DNA of 64,000 nt from Coriaria nepalensis (GCA_027186245.1 CP114483.1:754001-818000), one strand, 5' to 3'. Positions 35,417 through 47,881 are shown, counted from the stretch's first letter. The notes: a model not told the origin generated them from the letters alone. Numbers and translations are program-made.

Positions 35417-38400
35417 TCATACATATGATGGGTCCCGCATTATAAATAGCTATATAAATCATCTTCTCTTTTGTGAAGCGGACCCACAACCCAGCTACTA
35501 ATATCCTAGTAAAGTAGATGACCAGTAGTATATATATATTAAGATCAAGGATAAGCAGATATATATATATATATATATGGTTTAGATTGATGATGACGAC
35601 GACGATAATATTAATTATCAGATGAATAGCATTCTAGTTTTGTGATCTTTGACTCTGAAATATATTAGAAATGTGGGTTTCAAGAAAAGTTTCTTCTTTT
35701 CCTTTCTTTGTAATGGTAGTAGACACTGTGCATGGTGTTATGAACAACAATGCAAGTCTTGGAAATTGAAGCGTTACATAATTTTCTTGGGTTTTATCTT
35801 TTACCTAATTAATGTATATATGTTTCTGTAATAATGTAAAAATGGGTCAAGTTTTTTTGGGTTTTTTGTTTTCAATCATGAAAGCGAGAGGAGTAGCAGT
35901 AGTATATTAGAGAAATTCTTGAGTCAGCGTGGTTACGTTTTACTGTTCCAAATAAATTTTCGATATATTAATGATGGGTGCTGGGCAGATCCGTAATTTT
36001 TCCCATTTCTGTTCGTCGTCTCTGCGTTTGGCAGAGAACAAATGGAGGAACAGTGAATTAATGTCCATGAATCATGACCAACTTGATACGGACTTGTTGT
36101 TCAAACGTCTTTTTAGGATTTTTGATAACCACGTTCTTAAAGGCTTGTTTGGATATGTGAATGTGAACCGAGTAATTACTCAAACTCACAACGGAAAACA
36201 ATTTGCAAAATGAGTTTTCACTAAATTAAATCCGTAATTGAATGTCCATCCCATATGCTTATTTGTTGATGTGCGAATAAGTCTTCCCCGCAGCAACAGC
36301 ATGTTCAGCATATAGCAACTCTTCCCCGCAGCAACAGCATGTTCAGCATATAGCAACTCTTCCCCGCAGCAACAGCATGTTCAGCATATAGCAACTCTTC
36401 CCGCACGCAAAAAGTAAGGGTAAATTATAATTGTGTTCGACACAAACTCTTCGATAATTAAGTTTGTTTTTATTTTAGAAAAAATTTTCTAACACAAAAT
36501 TATAAGTATTTTTGTAAGTAAGAGATCTTAACATTCTACTCAATTAGCAATTAGAGATTTGATATTTATACTAGATAAGTGAGGATTCACATCAATAGAC
36601 TTTTATATGTGATATGACTAGATTGGGATGAACTAATAATGACTTGGTGCTCCTTCTGTGATTCTGATTGTATTTTGATACATTCATATATTTGCTTCCC
36701 TATCAGGAATCTGTTATCCCTTGACCTCCTGCCATGTCGTACGTAGCACATCCGTCCGACCACGATGTCCGACCTGCTCACACTCACAACCTCAAATATC
36801 CCATTAGAATATTAGATGTTCGACTAGGTCTAAGTACTATAGTGCCGAGCAAAATTAGTAAACAACGAGGCCTTGATCTTATTTTACCTGGACATGGTTT
36901 GCACCACATGACCGACTTGATCTGGTCGGTTTGCTCAAACCTTGGCTCCCATTTGTGGACATGACTTGTCTCCTCCAAAATGGTCATCAGCTCGTCCTTC
37001 ATAATTTTGGCCCTCTCTTGATTACTGCTCTAGACCTGAGAGAAAATTTCTCTCCAACAATTTGCACCTCAGTAGCTCGTCTGAATAGAGTTTGGGGAGG
37101 TGCTATATGTCTAATTCAACTGTCCATGTCTTGCTCCTTCAACTCGAGCAGTGTGTCAACCCCCTATTCCTATTCACATTTCCCATTAGAAGCCTATATT
37201 TCATCATTAATACCATATTTTTCCTTCTTTTTTTTTTTCATTCCCCTTTCTCCGAGTGGCTTCATCTGATTATGTATAAACCATTTTTGTTCCATTTTCT
37301 TCCTCACTTCTCTCATTCTCAAATTTCCTCTATAACTGTTGCAAGCAAACTCCGAACCACGACCTTCACTTCCACGACCTTATGAAAGCAAGCCACATCT
37401 CCTTCTGTCGATCTTGTTTTGGCTGTTTCGATTACTACTGCTCATCCTTCTCGTCTTGCACAACTTCTGTTTCATATATCAAAGTTTTGTGGAAAGCTTT
37501 TTCTCATTTTTTTTTCATTGTTCTTTGTGTTATTCTTTCTCCCTTCGTGCCCTTTCAATTTCCTTCAAAATTTTCACTTTTTCATATGAATTTTTTATTT
37601 GTATCCAAGTTTGAGTGTTTGTATCTTCTACTTGTAGGAAACTGTATGTATATATAATAAATATAATATGGTGAATAGTAAATATAAACAGTAAATAAAA
37701 AACAGTAATACTATAAAATAGAACAATATATTAAACAAAATGGAAAAAAATAAAATAGAATATATCTATAAAAATAGAATAAAATAATAAAATATAACAT
37801 AACATAATCTATAAAAATAGAACATAATAAAAAACTAAAACATAATAGAATCTCGAAAAACTAGGACAAAACAGAAAAAATATAATAGAAATAGAGTATC
37901 AAACTGATGCCTGCATGTAACAGTTTCCTTAAAATAGATTCGCCCTCTCATGTCGGTGCAGAAAGTTGAACGACGTATGTCTCTCAGGATACAACGAAGA
38001 CGAATAGAAGCAACGCACAGCCGAACTATTTCCAGCGAACTCAAACAGTGGCTCGAACTCTACCACATTAGAAACTTAGAACTCTAAAGAGAAATGAAAA
38101 TAGAGAATTTTCAGTTTTTGTTGGTGTTTTCAAAGAGAAAGACGCTGTCAATTTATAGGCTCATGAGGAGAGATGTGATTAATGAGAATTAATTTGGAAT
38201 TAAATTACAACATTTCATCTTCATACGGTTTTGAAGAAGAAGATGAAGAGAGAAAAGAAAAATAAATTTAAGAAGAAAACAAAAAATAGGCCAAGACAAA
38301 CTGGGTCATTTTCGAGCCAACATTTAACGCGCTCAGGTGCGAGCGCACACGAGCCAAGCCCGATCCGGTTCGGATTTGCACCCCCCCTTGCGGGCGCGTG

Positions 38401-39927
38401 CAAGAAAGAGCATTCTAGCTTATCTTTTATTATCCATTAGCAAATGTTAAATTCTATATAAATACTCTCACACTTGTTCCCCTTTCCAATGTGAGATAAA
38501 ATTTTTCCTCTATTATTTTTCTCTTTTCAAACCATTCCAATGATTGCACTTTGAGATTCAATTTCTCATTCACCCATTAATCATTTTAAGCATATCATAT
38601 ACCAATTCGAAGCTCTCACGGAGGAGAACTCGAATCAACTTTGACATTTCGTTTACACGAAGTGGACCTTACTCAAAATTGAGCATAAACATAACATGTT
38701 GGTCTGCTAATTTTTCCAACACTACTCGACTTATTTGCCTACAGGTGTTCACAACCCTCTGCTAGTAAGAATTTCTATAGGTTTCGTAGTAAGAATTTTA
38801 ACAACCCTCTGCTAGTTATATAGTTTACCGAAATACTTTAGGGAAAATGATTATTTTTAAAATATAACTAATAAAAGTATTATAAATTTAACTTGAAATT
38901 ATTTAGTAAAATACGAAATAATTTGAATTTTCTTAAAACTTCGTTTAACTATATTCCGACCATCTGATTCCAAAATATAATACGATATATATAATTTATG
39001 TACATAATATATAAACATGATAATATTCACAAACTTTATTGATAAAACAAAATGTTTCTTTTAGATATTTTTCAAATTATGTTTAAAGGCATTCTGAAAA
39101 TATATTTTTAAATTTTCCTATCTTACTATAAGTTGGACTTATATATACTCCACACCAAGTTGATCATATTTCATTCACTAGATTATAAAGCTACATATTT
39201 TTCCTTCTACTTATTTATAACACAAATAATTATTATGATCTAAAAGCTCAGTAAATAAATTTGTTATCTAACATGCACAACATATATATTTGATATATTG
39301 AATAAATAACTCAAACGAATAACTTAAAACTTTTTCTCAAAACTTGCAATGCAAATGATATATTTTTTCTTATATTACTGTTTTGGGCCACAAGTATGCT
39401 GCTAGTATTATTGTGATCTATGACTATGTATGATTAATAATATATGAAATTAAAAATTTCGCTCAGTCAATTCTGATCAGATCACATATAGGATCATCTC
39501 TCTTGATCATGCCCGAAAATTTTCATAATCCGTTAGTGTTATACCAACACCAACAGTTGCTTCATTCTTTGTTGAAAATGTTAAATCCGTCGGTCTGGAT
39601 TAGGTTTTCACTTCTTTCCACGATCTCTCAATATTAGATAAGGAGCTCATAATCATATGAATTATGTGCGTCTAACTAAACTTTTGTTAACATTTGCTTC
39701 CGTGGAAACTGGAAAGGAATCTAAAACCAGCTGGCTGTCCAATGTCCATGGAAATGGACAAATGAGAATCTTCTTCTTCTAGGAGTAAACGAAGGCGGTT
39801 GCTTCTATGATTGCCACGTGGCCTTAAACATTGTCCTCTCGACCAGACTTCTCATATTTTCCGTCCAGAATTTTCGTCAGAGCAGACTCTACATCCTTTA
39901 TTTATTATTGGACTGCAATTTATCCAA
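35417..39927. other. Repeat-bearing intergenic region without a recognisable intact gene
   Basis: Contains an AT microsatellite near 35553-35578, the 38-bp tandem array at 36282-36409, and AT-rich DNA at 37650-37860 and 38820-39400. Two transcript-like stretches (about 37890-38215 and 38450-38765) have leader-like composition but no protein homology I recognise; they may be transposon-derived. Short frames near 36734-37002 are also unrecognised. Confidence 0.5.
36282..36409. repeat. 38-bp tandem repeat, about 3.3 copies
   Basis: Three perfect units (36282-36319, 36320-36357, 36358-36395), each beginning TCTTCCCCGCAGCAACAGCA and ending TTCAGCATATAGCAAC, then a partial, altered fourth unit. 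The perfect identity indicates very recent expansion. Confidence 0.95.
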
Positions 39928-40724
39928 ATGGCTGCTACACCAAAAGAAGCCCAAGACAAAAGGGTAACGGGCTATCCAACCTGGCCCGGTCAAGTTACCG
40001 CCACCTGGATTGATGCATATCCATCTCAGCTACGACATGTCGCCTCTGGCTACCCCGACGGAGGTGTTCCAGCACCACTTTTATCCACTACATGATCCTT
40101 CCAGCCCATGGACCTTATCAAAACCAGCACCCACGTACCGGGCCCAATAGGCCCAACCTCCTCCCCCAGTTGGTCATCTCCTCCAAAATACTCCTGTCAC
40201 TAATAGCCATCTTACATTTCGTCGCTTGGTTAGTACTAAGGCCCCGCCTAATAATCTTCCGAGTAGACTCGGCCTCGGTCTTTCCACTCAATATGACACA
40301 GTCCAAGTTAAACGCCACGTGGGACCTCAGCCTACTTGTCAGCAACCCAAACCACAGGGTCAAAATCAACTAGGCCCGATTAGAGGCGAGGATTTTCTAC
40401 GGTGGTGATATTTTTCTGGCAACGGCACGGTTGCAAACATTTCTCCAGAAGAGGAGGAGCGAGACACGCGTCCGATTCTTACTGGGTGTGGTGAGTTTGG
40501 ACGTCGGTGATGCGGCTGTGAATGAAATCTGAAACGAAAGGGCTCGTGGGCCGGTCAAATTTGAAGTTATTTTGCAGGCTTCAATTAGATTTTGGGCTGG
40601 ACGGTCGGAGTTGAATGAGCATTCGATCCAGGTTTATTGCGTTTCGGTGAGATTTGGGTTCGGCCTAAATAATGTGACTGGAATACTCGTTGGTGAGTCC
40701 AAACCGTGCGAGGTTGATCTATAA
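39928..40724 (+). pseudogene. LEA_2/NHL-type gene, decayed (copy 1)
   Basis: Begins MAATPKEAQDKRVTGYPTWP, a start typical of proline/glycine-rich LEA_2 proteins such as At3g52460, but that frame ends at 40095. The rest continues in another frame: a hydrophobic transmembrane stretch (ILLSLIAILHFVAWLVLRPR), then the LEA_2 core (FRVDSASVF ... LNATWDLSLLVSNPNHRVKI). In-frame stops follow at 40371 and 40530, with recognisable sequence between and after them (ARIFYGGDIFLATARLQTFL; VGDAAVNEI; SIQVYCVSVRFGF; LVGESKPCEV). One frameshift plus two stops mean no intact product. Its position before two intact NHL genes suggests a dead member of the local cluster. Confidence 0.82.
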
Positions 40725-40961
40725 CTATACAAGTACTTTTGTTCATCAATTGATGACAGATTAAAGAATCTAAATTTTATTAAAGATATATTTTTTATTG
40801 AAGAGTAATAATTTTCAATGTTGATCTAAAGTGATGAAAAATATGATTCCGGTCCCAATTCCGATCCCGATCTAATATTAGATTATTTCGGTCTACACAA
40901 ATTCTAATTTATTCAAACAAATTCAAGAAGATAAATATGGATAATATCTTCCTCCTAAGTA

Positions 40962-41655
40962 ATGGTGACAACCAACGAATCCGAATACTATCTGTTGTTG
41001 GATGATCCAACTCACACGGACGAAGATGCCGGCAAGGGCTCTCCATCAACCGACTATTCAGTCACTTTATACAAATGGTTATTAGGGTGTGTTTTACTTA
41101 ATTCTTTTTATATGTACACTCATCCTCGAACCGCCTTTCACTTTTCCAAGTGCCGGTTCGACTTGGCTTCCCTTTCCGCATTCACGTTGCCCGCTCCAAG
41201 CTAAGCGCCATGTGGCAATTCACCTTGACCATCGCCAAAATGCCTGAAAGTGAGAATCACAGATGATTCTTTCACCATTGCCTCGGTTCTTTACACTAGC
41301 ACCCCACGTGGTCAACCGATGGATCGACCCGGTGTTAGAGAAAGAGAACGACAGTTACCGAGTTCAGTTTGGAGTTAAGGTTGTGGGTTGGGAGATAGTG
41401 GATGAGATTTCAAATGAACGGGCTAAGAATGTGTTTGTGGGATTTCAAGTCGAACTGCAAACGGGTGTAGTGATGACCAAGATGGACTTCAAAAGCTGTT
41501 TTAGGACACCTTTTTGGATAAAAGTGATCTGTGCGCCCGTGCAATTTGAGTTCGCTCCGAATAGTACTAGCGCTGCTAGTTTGGTTGGTGAGCCAGTGGT
41601 GTGCAAGCCACGTATTGCTATTTGTTATCTTATAAATTTTAAGCACAAGAATTAG
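40962..41655 (+). pseudogene. LEA_2/NHL-type gene, decayed (copy 2)
   Basis: A second, more degraded copy about 240 bp after the first. The 3' part is open from 41263 and LEA_2-like: LSPLPRFFTLAPHVVNRWID, YRVQFGVKVVGWEIV, FWIKVICAPVQFEFAPN, SLVGEPVVCKPR. Upstream, traces of the core (LSAMWQFTLTIAKM) lie in a different frame with stops, and the frame at 40962 encodes nothing recognisable beyond about 40 residues. No full-length product is possible. It may have arisen by tandem duplication with copy 1. Confidence 0.72.
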
Positions 41656-42332
41656 GTAGTTAGTTTTAGTTAGGATTTTCAAAATAGAGTTTCCTTTGTC
41701 TCTTCTATTCATGCATATTTGTTTGGATTGCTAGATAACAATCTAAGGGTGTGCATTTTTATGATCGGGAAACTTATCAGGAGTTTCGGTATCAATATCA
41801 GGATTGATGATTTCAATCATGATGCTGATACTGGGAAGTCGGGATTGGGACCAACCTATCCGCATCCATACGGGCCTAGATATGCTATTTAATTGGAAGT
41901 ATTACTGTTTATTTATCTGGGCCTACCTGGTCCAATGTCAACATTAGGTCTCTCTTAGAGAAAGAGAGACAAGTGCGTGTAGATCATGATCGATAATATG
42001 AGATTAGTGTTCGGTAAGGATTAGTCATCAACTTTATGACCACAAATAAGAAATTACCCAAGAGTTTTGATTCAATTCAAATTATATATATTTAAATTTA
42101 TCAAAATTAATATTATATATTATATATTAAATTAAATTTTAATTTAATTTATAATATTTATCATCTTATTTATTACATAACATAAAATTACACGCGACAT
42201 TATATCAATTATTAGATCAAATTTTAATTTCATTTATATTATAAATTTAAATAAATTCAGATATATACTTGGAGTAAATCCAATCCCTAATTTCAGTGCA
42301 TTTACGCATGACATGAAATAACAACGACAATC

Positions 42333-42334
<2 letters not shown>

Positions 42335-42366
<32 letters not shown>
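42335..42366. repeat. (AAT)n microsatellite
   Basis: About ten AAT units in intergenic DNA. Confidence 0.9.
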
Positions 42367-42525
42367 TTATTATTATTACTAAACTCATTTTGGTACCCGT
42401 TTTCTAGCCTTCGTCATGAACGTGTTGATAATTCAACTCATTTTGGTACCCGTTTGGTAGCCATTTCTAATCTTCTTGTTTGCTAGTGAAAAATGCGTCA
42501 AGAAGCCAACTCATTTTCTCCCTTA

Positions 42526-42528
<3 letters not shown>

Positions 42529-42566
<38 letters not shown>
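42529..42566. repeat. (AT)n microsatellite
   Basis: About 19 AT units. Confidence 0.95.
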
Positions 42567-42568
<2 letters not shown>

Positions 42569-42689
42569 CAATGGACTAAAATTATTGGTAAAACAAAAGT
42601 TCGATTTTCATTATGATGAAGAAAGTTTGCATATAATTAGAAATGTGCATGAAAAGCTTAGTTGGTAAATTTAACAATACTGACGGCCA

Positions 42690-43700
42690 AAATGAGAGTA
42701 CTCCATTCGACAAATAACAGATATGACAAAATCAGTGAATGAAAATGAAAGAATTGATTTCATTAATGAGTCAAGTAAGCTCAGCTCCATCGTTAAAATT
42801 CAGTACTAGGCGTTTAAACAAAATTATTGTTAACAGTCATTACCAAACTAACTGACTTTGTAAACCAACTAAACTAACAGATGTATGCAAGGAACCTAAC
42901 ATCCTCATCAAGCTGATGTGTTAAAAAGATTTAAAAGATGGAGCTTGGATAATAAGAAGTTGTGTTGTTTGCTTCTCAAGGCTTTAGTGAATAGGTCAGC
43001 CAGTTGTTGAGTAGTGTTGAGGCAAGTTATCTTGATGATTCTTTCTTGGATTTTGTTGATGACAGTTAACTCAATCCCTAAATCTTTGAACAATTGGATA
43101 ATTGAGATGACTTCACAAGTTATAGAAACCGTAGCTCTGTATTCAGATTCTGCTAAAGACCATGAGATAGTGCTTTGTCTCTTTGATTTCCATGAGATCA
43201 ATGAATTTCTAAGCATGATACAAAATTCAGTATGTGATTTTCTTGAAATAAGACATGATGCTCAGTCAAAATCTGTATAAGAATTTAAGTTGAGGTCATG
43301 TTTAGAAGATAGAAGAATTCCTAAATCTGAACCATTCTTCAAGTAATGTAGAGCTCTGTAGACAGTTTTAAGGTGAGAGTATTTAGGGCTATGCATATGC
43401 TGACTTAGTAAGTTGATAGAGTATGTGATAATGTGAGAAGATCCAGTGCATACTTCCTCAGATAGATTCCATGTTTTGATCTTGCTATTTCAATTCCAAA
43501 ATATAAAAAATACTTAAGCAAAGATCTTTTACGTGGAACCTATTGTTTAGAAACAAACTATTTGAGCTAATCTATTATCGCTTGGTTGTTTCCTATGATG
43601 ATTATATCATCAACATACACCACTAGTATTGTAGATGTCCCCATTTGTGTGTTGAGAAAAAAGTGAATAATCTGACCGAGATTACTTGAAGCCTGCATCA
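42690..43700 (-). mobile_element. Ty1/copia retrotransposon remnant (RT end, RNase H, possible start of 3' LTR)
   Basis: Read on the minus strand, the reverse transcriptase motif YVDD with flanking hydrophobic residues (VVYVDDIIIIGN) lies at about 43588-43630. It is followed by the connection sequence (HSKYSHLKTVYRALHYLKNG) and the RNase H end (SLAESEYRATVSITCEVI ... TQQLADLFTKALRSKQHNFL, open at 43216-42908). The order and motifs are those of copia pol. A stop interrupts the TDFD...ASC motif, and integrase and gag are absent. After the pol stop a TGTTAG near 42901 could be the 3' LTR start. Dead, partial element. Confidence 0.85.
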
Positions 43701-44601
43701 ATCATATAGCTGCCTAAATGGTAGTAACACCCCAAATATGTCTCATTAGCTATAGCTTATAGACATAGAGCATTACATACATAGCCAACTCTACTCTTTT
43801 ACTACTATTATTCTTGTTTGGTAGAAGACTTCTTCCAAACACATCCTTATCTCTGCCCAAAAAGAAAGAAGAAGATATTTACAATTAATATTAATAAAGA
43901 CTTGAGAAAGGAAAGATAGGAGAAGGAAGGTAAACAAAAACAAAAAATGCTGACTTTTTCTAGGCCTTGGCTGGTGCAGGGAGAATTCTGAGATGCCCCA
44001 GTCGACCTCACTCGGTGGAACCCGGGGGTATACGTGTTGCTATTTATTTCCTACGATAAAGTCAACATCGGACGGTGGTCAAGTGGCCATAACTAACGTT
44101 GATTTTTATATGACCGTATATACTTCAATCTAAGTATCCCATGCATCGTAGATGATCCTATAACTTAAGTGTATTAATTAACCATAATCAATATTGCTTA
44201 TGATAGGCGATTTCCGTTCTAATAATAACTTACAATTTAACTAACGTGTAAGTAAAGCTAATCTTCTAATAAAACAGGTTGTATTAACATTAGTTATTGA
44301 GAAATGATAGAAAAATGCCATCATTAGTGCTTAATGCTTATAATAACCAATCCAAGACAGAGTCATAAAAACTAAACTAATCCAAAAAGGCCTGATTAAT
44401 TAAATAACAATTACCATATGTTATTACCCTTTATGCCACTCGAGGAGTACAAATACACTTATAACCTCACATCACCATCATATTGCCACTATATACTCTT
44501 CCAATTCGTTAAATCGTTTTCCCACGAAAAAGAGTGGAGAGAGAGAGAGAGAGAGAAGAGCTAGCTAGGTAGTAGAGAATTCACCACCGCCACCACAAGG
44601 A
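43701..44601. other. Spacer and promoter of the NHL12-like gene
   Basis: AT-rich, then a promoter-like segment: TATATA at 44490-44495 and a GA run at 44536-44556 in the leader. No other gene. Confidence 0.55.
44490..44495 (+). promoter_or_regulatory. TATA box of the NHL12-like gene
   Basis: TATATA, 112 bp before the ATG, followed by a GA-rich leader. Confidence 0.5.
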
Positions 44602-45231
44602 ATGGGAGGAAAGCAGTGTAGCCACCATGAAGGCAAGCAGCGGAAGTTCTTCCGCCGCCTTTTCTTGGGAATCGTCATCTTTCTCGCAATCGCCGGAATC
44701 ACAGTTCTCATAGTATGGGCAATCCTCCAACCACACAAGCCCACTTTCATCCTCCAAGACGCAACCGTTTTCGCTTTCAACCTGACCACTCCGAACATCC
44801 TTAACGCCGTTTTCCAAGTCACTCTCTCGTCTCGTAATCCCAACGACAAGATCGGCGTCTACTACGACAAACTCGACGTCTACGCCGTCTATAGAAACCA
44901 ACAGATAACTCTCCGAACCGTCATTCAGAAAACATACCAAGGCCACAAAGAGGTCGACGTGTGGTCCCCGTACCTATACGGAAACAGCATACCGATCGCG
45001 CCGTACACTGCCGTCGCATTAAATCAAGATCAAACGGTCGGCGTCATCCCTCTTATGATTAAGATTGACGGACGGGTCAGATGGAAAGTTGGGACGTTCG
45101 TTTCCGGGCGGTACCATCTGTACGCTAATTGCCCGGCGATTATAAATACTGGAAATCCCCCGGCTGGGACAGTCGTGGACAGGAACGCCATCAAGTACCA
45201 GCTGATTGAACGGTGCAGTGTTAGCGTGTGA
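44602..45231 (+). CDS. NHL12: NDR1/HIN1-like (LEA_2) protein, NHL12/NHL1-like
   Basis: A single exon of 209 aa. After a short basic N-terminus (MGGKQCSHHEGKQRKFFRRL) comes one transmembrane helix (about 20-42, FLGIVIFLAIAGITVLIVWA), then the LEA_2 domain: FILQDATVFAFNLT, the SRNPNDKIGVYYDKLDVYAV motif, TYQGHKEVDVWSPYLYGN, and the end KYQLIERCSVSV. NHL proteins are plasma-membrane anchored; NDR1 and relatives act in pathogen and stress responses, and this subgroup is mostly uncharacterised. Length and ending match Arabidopsis NHL12/NHL1. It is the first of two intact NHL genes here, about 3 kb after the two dead LEA_2 copies. Confidence 0.93.
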   Translation: MGGKQCSHHEGKQRKFFRRLFLGIVIFLAIAGITVLIVWAILQPHKPTFILQDATVFAFNLTTPNILNAVFQVTLSSRNPNDKIGVYYDKLDVYAVYRNQQITLRTVIQKTYQGHKEVDVWSPYLYGNSIPIAPYTAVALNQDQTVGVIPLMIKIDGRVRWKVGTFVSGRYHLYANCPAIINTGNPPAGTVVDRNAIKYQLIERCSVSV

Positions 45232-46020
45232 GCTAAGCTTGGGTGGGGCCGTCAAGTATTCCTTATCTCCTCCGTGAAACTAAACGCCGTTAGTTGGTTA
45301 ATTTCTCATATATATTATATAGTTTTCATTTCTTGTTTACCTTATCGTCGGTGTTCTTTATTTAATTATAGGGTAAGAATAGGTGGCGATTAAAGAACTG
45401 GAAATTGTACATTTTGCTACAAGCAAAAGCAAAAAAAAAAAAAAAAAAAAAAAAAGAAATAATAAAGATACTATTATATGATGTGAGACAACCGACAAAG
45501 CAAAGTTACTACATTAAGGCAGATCATAATCTTTATAAGTTTCAGTGGGTGATAATTGAGTGTTTAGTGCTGTTAGTTCATTGGTGGGTGTCGTGTCCTT
45601 TTCTTTCGGTTTCAATACGTATTAAAATAACATGCTCTTTAAACATATATTAATCAATATTTAATTTCATATTCTAATTTTAAATATTAATATATATTTA
45701 AAAATTAATTAAAATTTTAGTCGGACAAAAAAAAAAAAAAAAAAAACGACATGCACTCTCATTGTTTGTCTCTACTAATTATTATTATTATTATTAAAAT
45801 TATTATATTTGTTTTTTTAATTTCACTTATTTTATTTAATGGTGGGTTATTTTTTTTATTATGACAATTGGGTTAGTACAGCTGTATGTATGTATCTTTA
45901 GCAATTGTTATTTTACCAAAACAAAGCTTAGCTTTGAAGAATTGAGAATGGTAGGGTGAATTTGTTCATGTTTTCACATGGTTTGGTTGATGTCATTTTC
46001 ACTCTCTACATACATGCATG

Positions 46021-46051
<31 letters not shown>

Positions 46052-47200
46052 TATAATAATTTTATAATATTATAAAATAATTGCGCCGACTAACCGGACT
46101 CTCTTTATTTCCACGAGGGTGTTTTTATGTTTTTATTTAATAATTAAATTAATAATCTAAAATTAATATATTATTATTTAATTAAGATACAAAATTTTAA
46201 TTTATTAATATTATATATATATATATATAATAACTTAATCGAAGTTCGGTCCACTATTCTAAGTTTGAATTGAAGTTGGTGGTGATTGGAAATATCATAT
46301 CATAAGCTCTCATTAGTTTTTATATAAAATCGAATTTAATTGCCAGAGAGTACGGCATGTGTCTTAGATATCTAGACAAGAAAGGACAACAAATTAATTA
46401 ATTAATTAACAATGACTTAATTTCCTTAAATTAATCTGTTAATTAACTAACGCTATCATTCGAAATAGTATGAAATAGTGGTATCCAACGAACTGGGCCT
46501 GTTCGTAGTTGTCGGAGGCCCAATAAATCCCTTGCGTAGTAGCTAGCCCCAACCGCTGCCAGCTTCTAAGAACTTTCCAGGATTAACTGATCCAGAACAC
46601 AAACTGTTGGTAAGCCACCGGTGTATAAGGCATCGTAATTGACTTAACGTCGGACACCGCGTGAAGGTCAACAACCAAAGAAGTTAACAGTCATCGCCAA
46701 TTGCAAATATCATCCCCATTTGCCGCAAATCCTACGTATCACTGTTATTCACACGCGTTACTGTCAATGATGTAGTAATCCATTAGAAATTGGAGAGTAT
46801 TACCAGATATCAACGATACATATTTATATGTACGTGTGATAATTACTTGTTATATATTGAATTATATTATATTTTTATATTTATAATTATAATCTATACC
46901 ATAATTTCTCATTTTGATATGCTTTCATTGTGTGTCTGTGTGTACACACACCACATGTCATGTAAACTTTACGTGCTATAACACTATTCCCCAACAAATC
47001 ACTTGTTCTAAGCAACCGCGTTGAAATTTTATCTCACAGCCCATAATTCCTTAACGTTTCAAACCCTAGAAATATTCTATCTTGTCGTACGTCCACACTC
47101 CACATGCATCTTCATCCTCTATATATATACCAACACCATTAACCTCTCCTTCCCATTAATCTCTTCCAAACACAATCATTAACTTCATTATATTTCCACC
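45232..47200. other. Spacer between the two NHL genes
   Basis: AT-rich with A runs (45430-45455, 45727-45746), AT runs (about 46029-46051 and 46214-46228) and a TATATATATA box at 47120-47129 before the next gene. No gene or LEA_2 fragment seen. Confidence 0.55.
47120..47129 (+). promoter_or_regulatory. TATA box of the NHL10/NHL3-like gene
   Basis: TATATATATA, 81 bp before the start codon, in a CT/CA-rich leader context. Confidence 0.5.
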
Positions 47201-47881
47201 ATGGCAGAGAAACAATCCCAGCTAAACGGGGCCTATTACGGTCCATCAATCCCACAACAAACCCAATCGTACAATCGCCCCGGCCACGGCCACGGCCACT
47301 CCGGCTGCTGCTGTATGTTAAGCATGTTTTTCAAAATCCTCGGCACCATCATAATCATCCTCGGACTCGCCGCACTCATTTTCTGGCTGATATTCCGACC
47401 GAACACTGTCAAGTTCCACGTCACCAGTGCTACCCTTACACAATTCAATTTCACAACAAACAACACGCTTAATTACAATCTTGCCCTCAACATCACCGTC
47501 CGGAACCCTAACCGGAAGATTGGCATTTACTACGATCGAATCGAAGCGACTGCTCTGTATGATGATACGAGATTCAGCACGGTTTGGTTGACTCCATTTT
47601 ATCAAGGCCATAAGACTACTAGCATGCTTAGCCCTGTGTTCGACGGGCAGCAGCGACTGGTCGTGCTCGGGACTAGCGACGTTGCAGAATTCGATTCGGA
47701 GAAGAGTGCTGGGGTTTATGATATTGATTTGAAGCTTTATCTGAGAGTTAGGTTTAAGGTTGGAAAAATTAAGGTTGGGAAGTTTAAGCCTGAGGTTAAG
47801 TGTGGTCTGAAGGTTCCTTTGAGTTCTAGCGGAAATTCTGTGGCCGGGTTTCAGACCACCAAGTGCGATGTCGACTTCTAG
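47201..47881 (+). CDS. NHL10: NDR1/HIN1-like (LEA_2) protein, NHL10/YLS9 or NHL3-like
   Basis: A single exon of 226 aa. The N-terminus is Gln/Tyr-rich with a HGHGHSGCCC stretch, followed by a transmembrane helix (about 41-66, FFKILGTIIIILGLAALIFW). The LEA_2 domain has FHVTSATLTQFNFTTNNTL, ITVRNPNRKIGIYYDRIEA, PFYQGHKTTSMLSPVF and the end TTKCDVDF. In Arabidopsis NHL10/YLS9 and NHL3 are induced by pathogens, senescence and viruses and sit at the plasma membrane. The N-terminal cysteines could be lipid-modified; that is inference. It differs clearly from the neighbouring NHL12-like protein, so the duplication between them is old. Confidence 0.93.
   Translation: MAEKQSQLNGAYYGPSIPQQTQSYNRPGHGHGHSGCCCMLSMFFKILGTIIIILGLAALIFWLIFRPNTVKFHVTSATLTQFNFTTNNTLNYNLALNITVRNPNRKIGIYYDRIEATALYDDTRFSTVWLTPFYQGHKTTSMLSPVFDGQQRLVVLGTSDVAEFDSEKSAGVYDIDLKLYLRVRFKVGKIKVGKFKPEVKCGLKVPLSSSGNSVAGFQTTKCDVDF

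Larger units (their letters stand above)
41656..42896. other. AT-rich spacer with microsatellites
   Basis: Holds AAT (42335-42366) and AT (42529-42566) microsatellites, and two copies of ACTCATTTTGGTACCCGTTT 54 bp apart (about 42383 and 42437). Some 42.7-42.9 kb sequence may be the LTR side of the copia remnant. No gene. Confidence 0.55.

Noticed and set aside
36734..37002. Frames on both strands near 36.8 kb
   Set aside because: No recognisable domain; possibly transposon debris but not supportable.
37890..38765. Suspected LTR or non-coding gene pieces with leader-like composition
   Set aside because: No matching direct repeats, primer-binding site or coding sequence could be established by eye.
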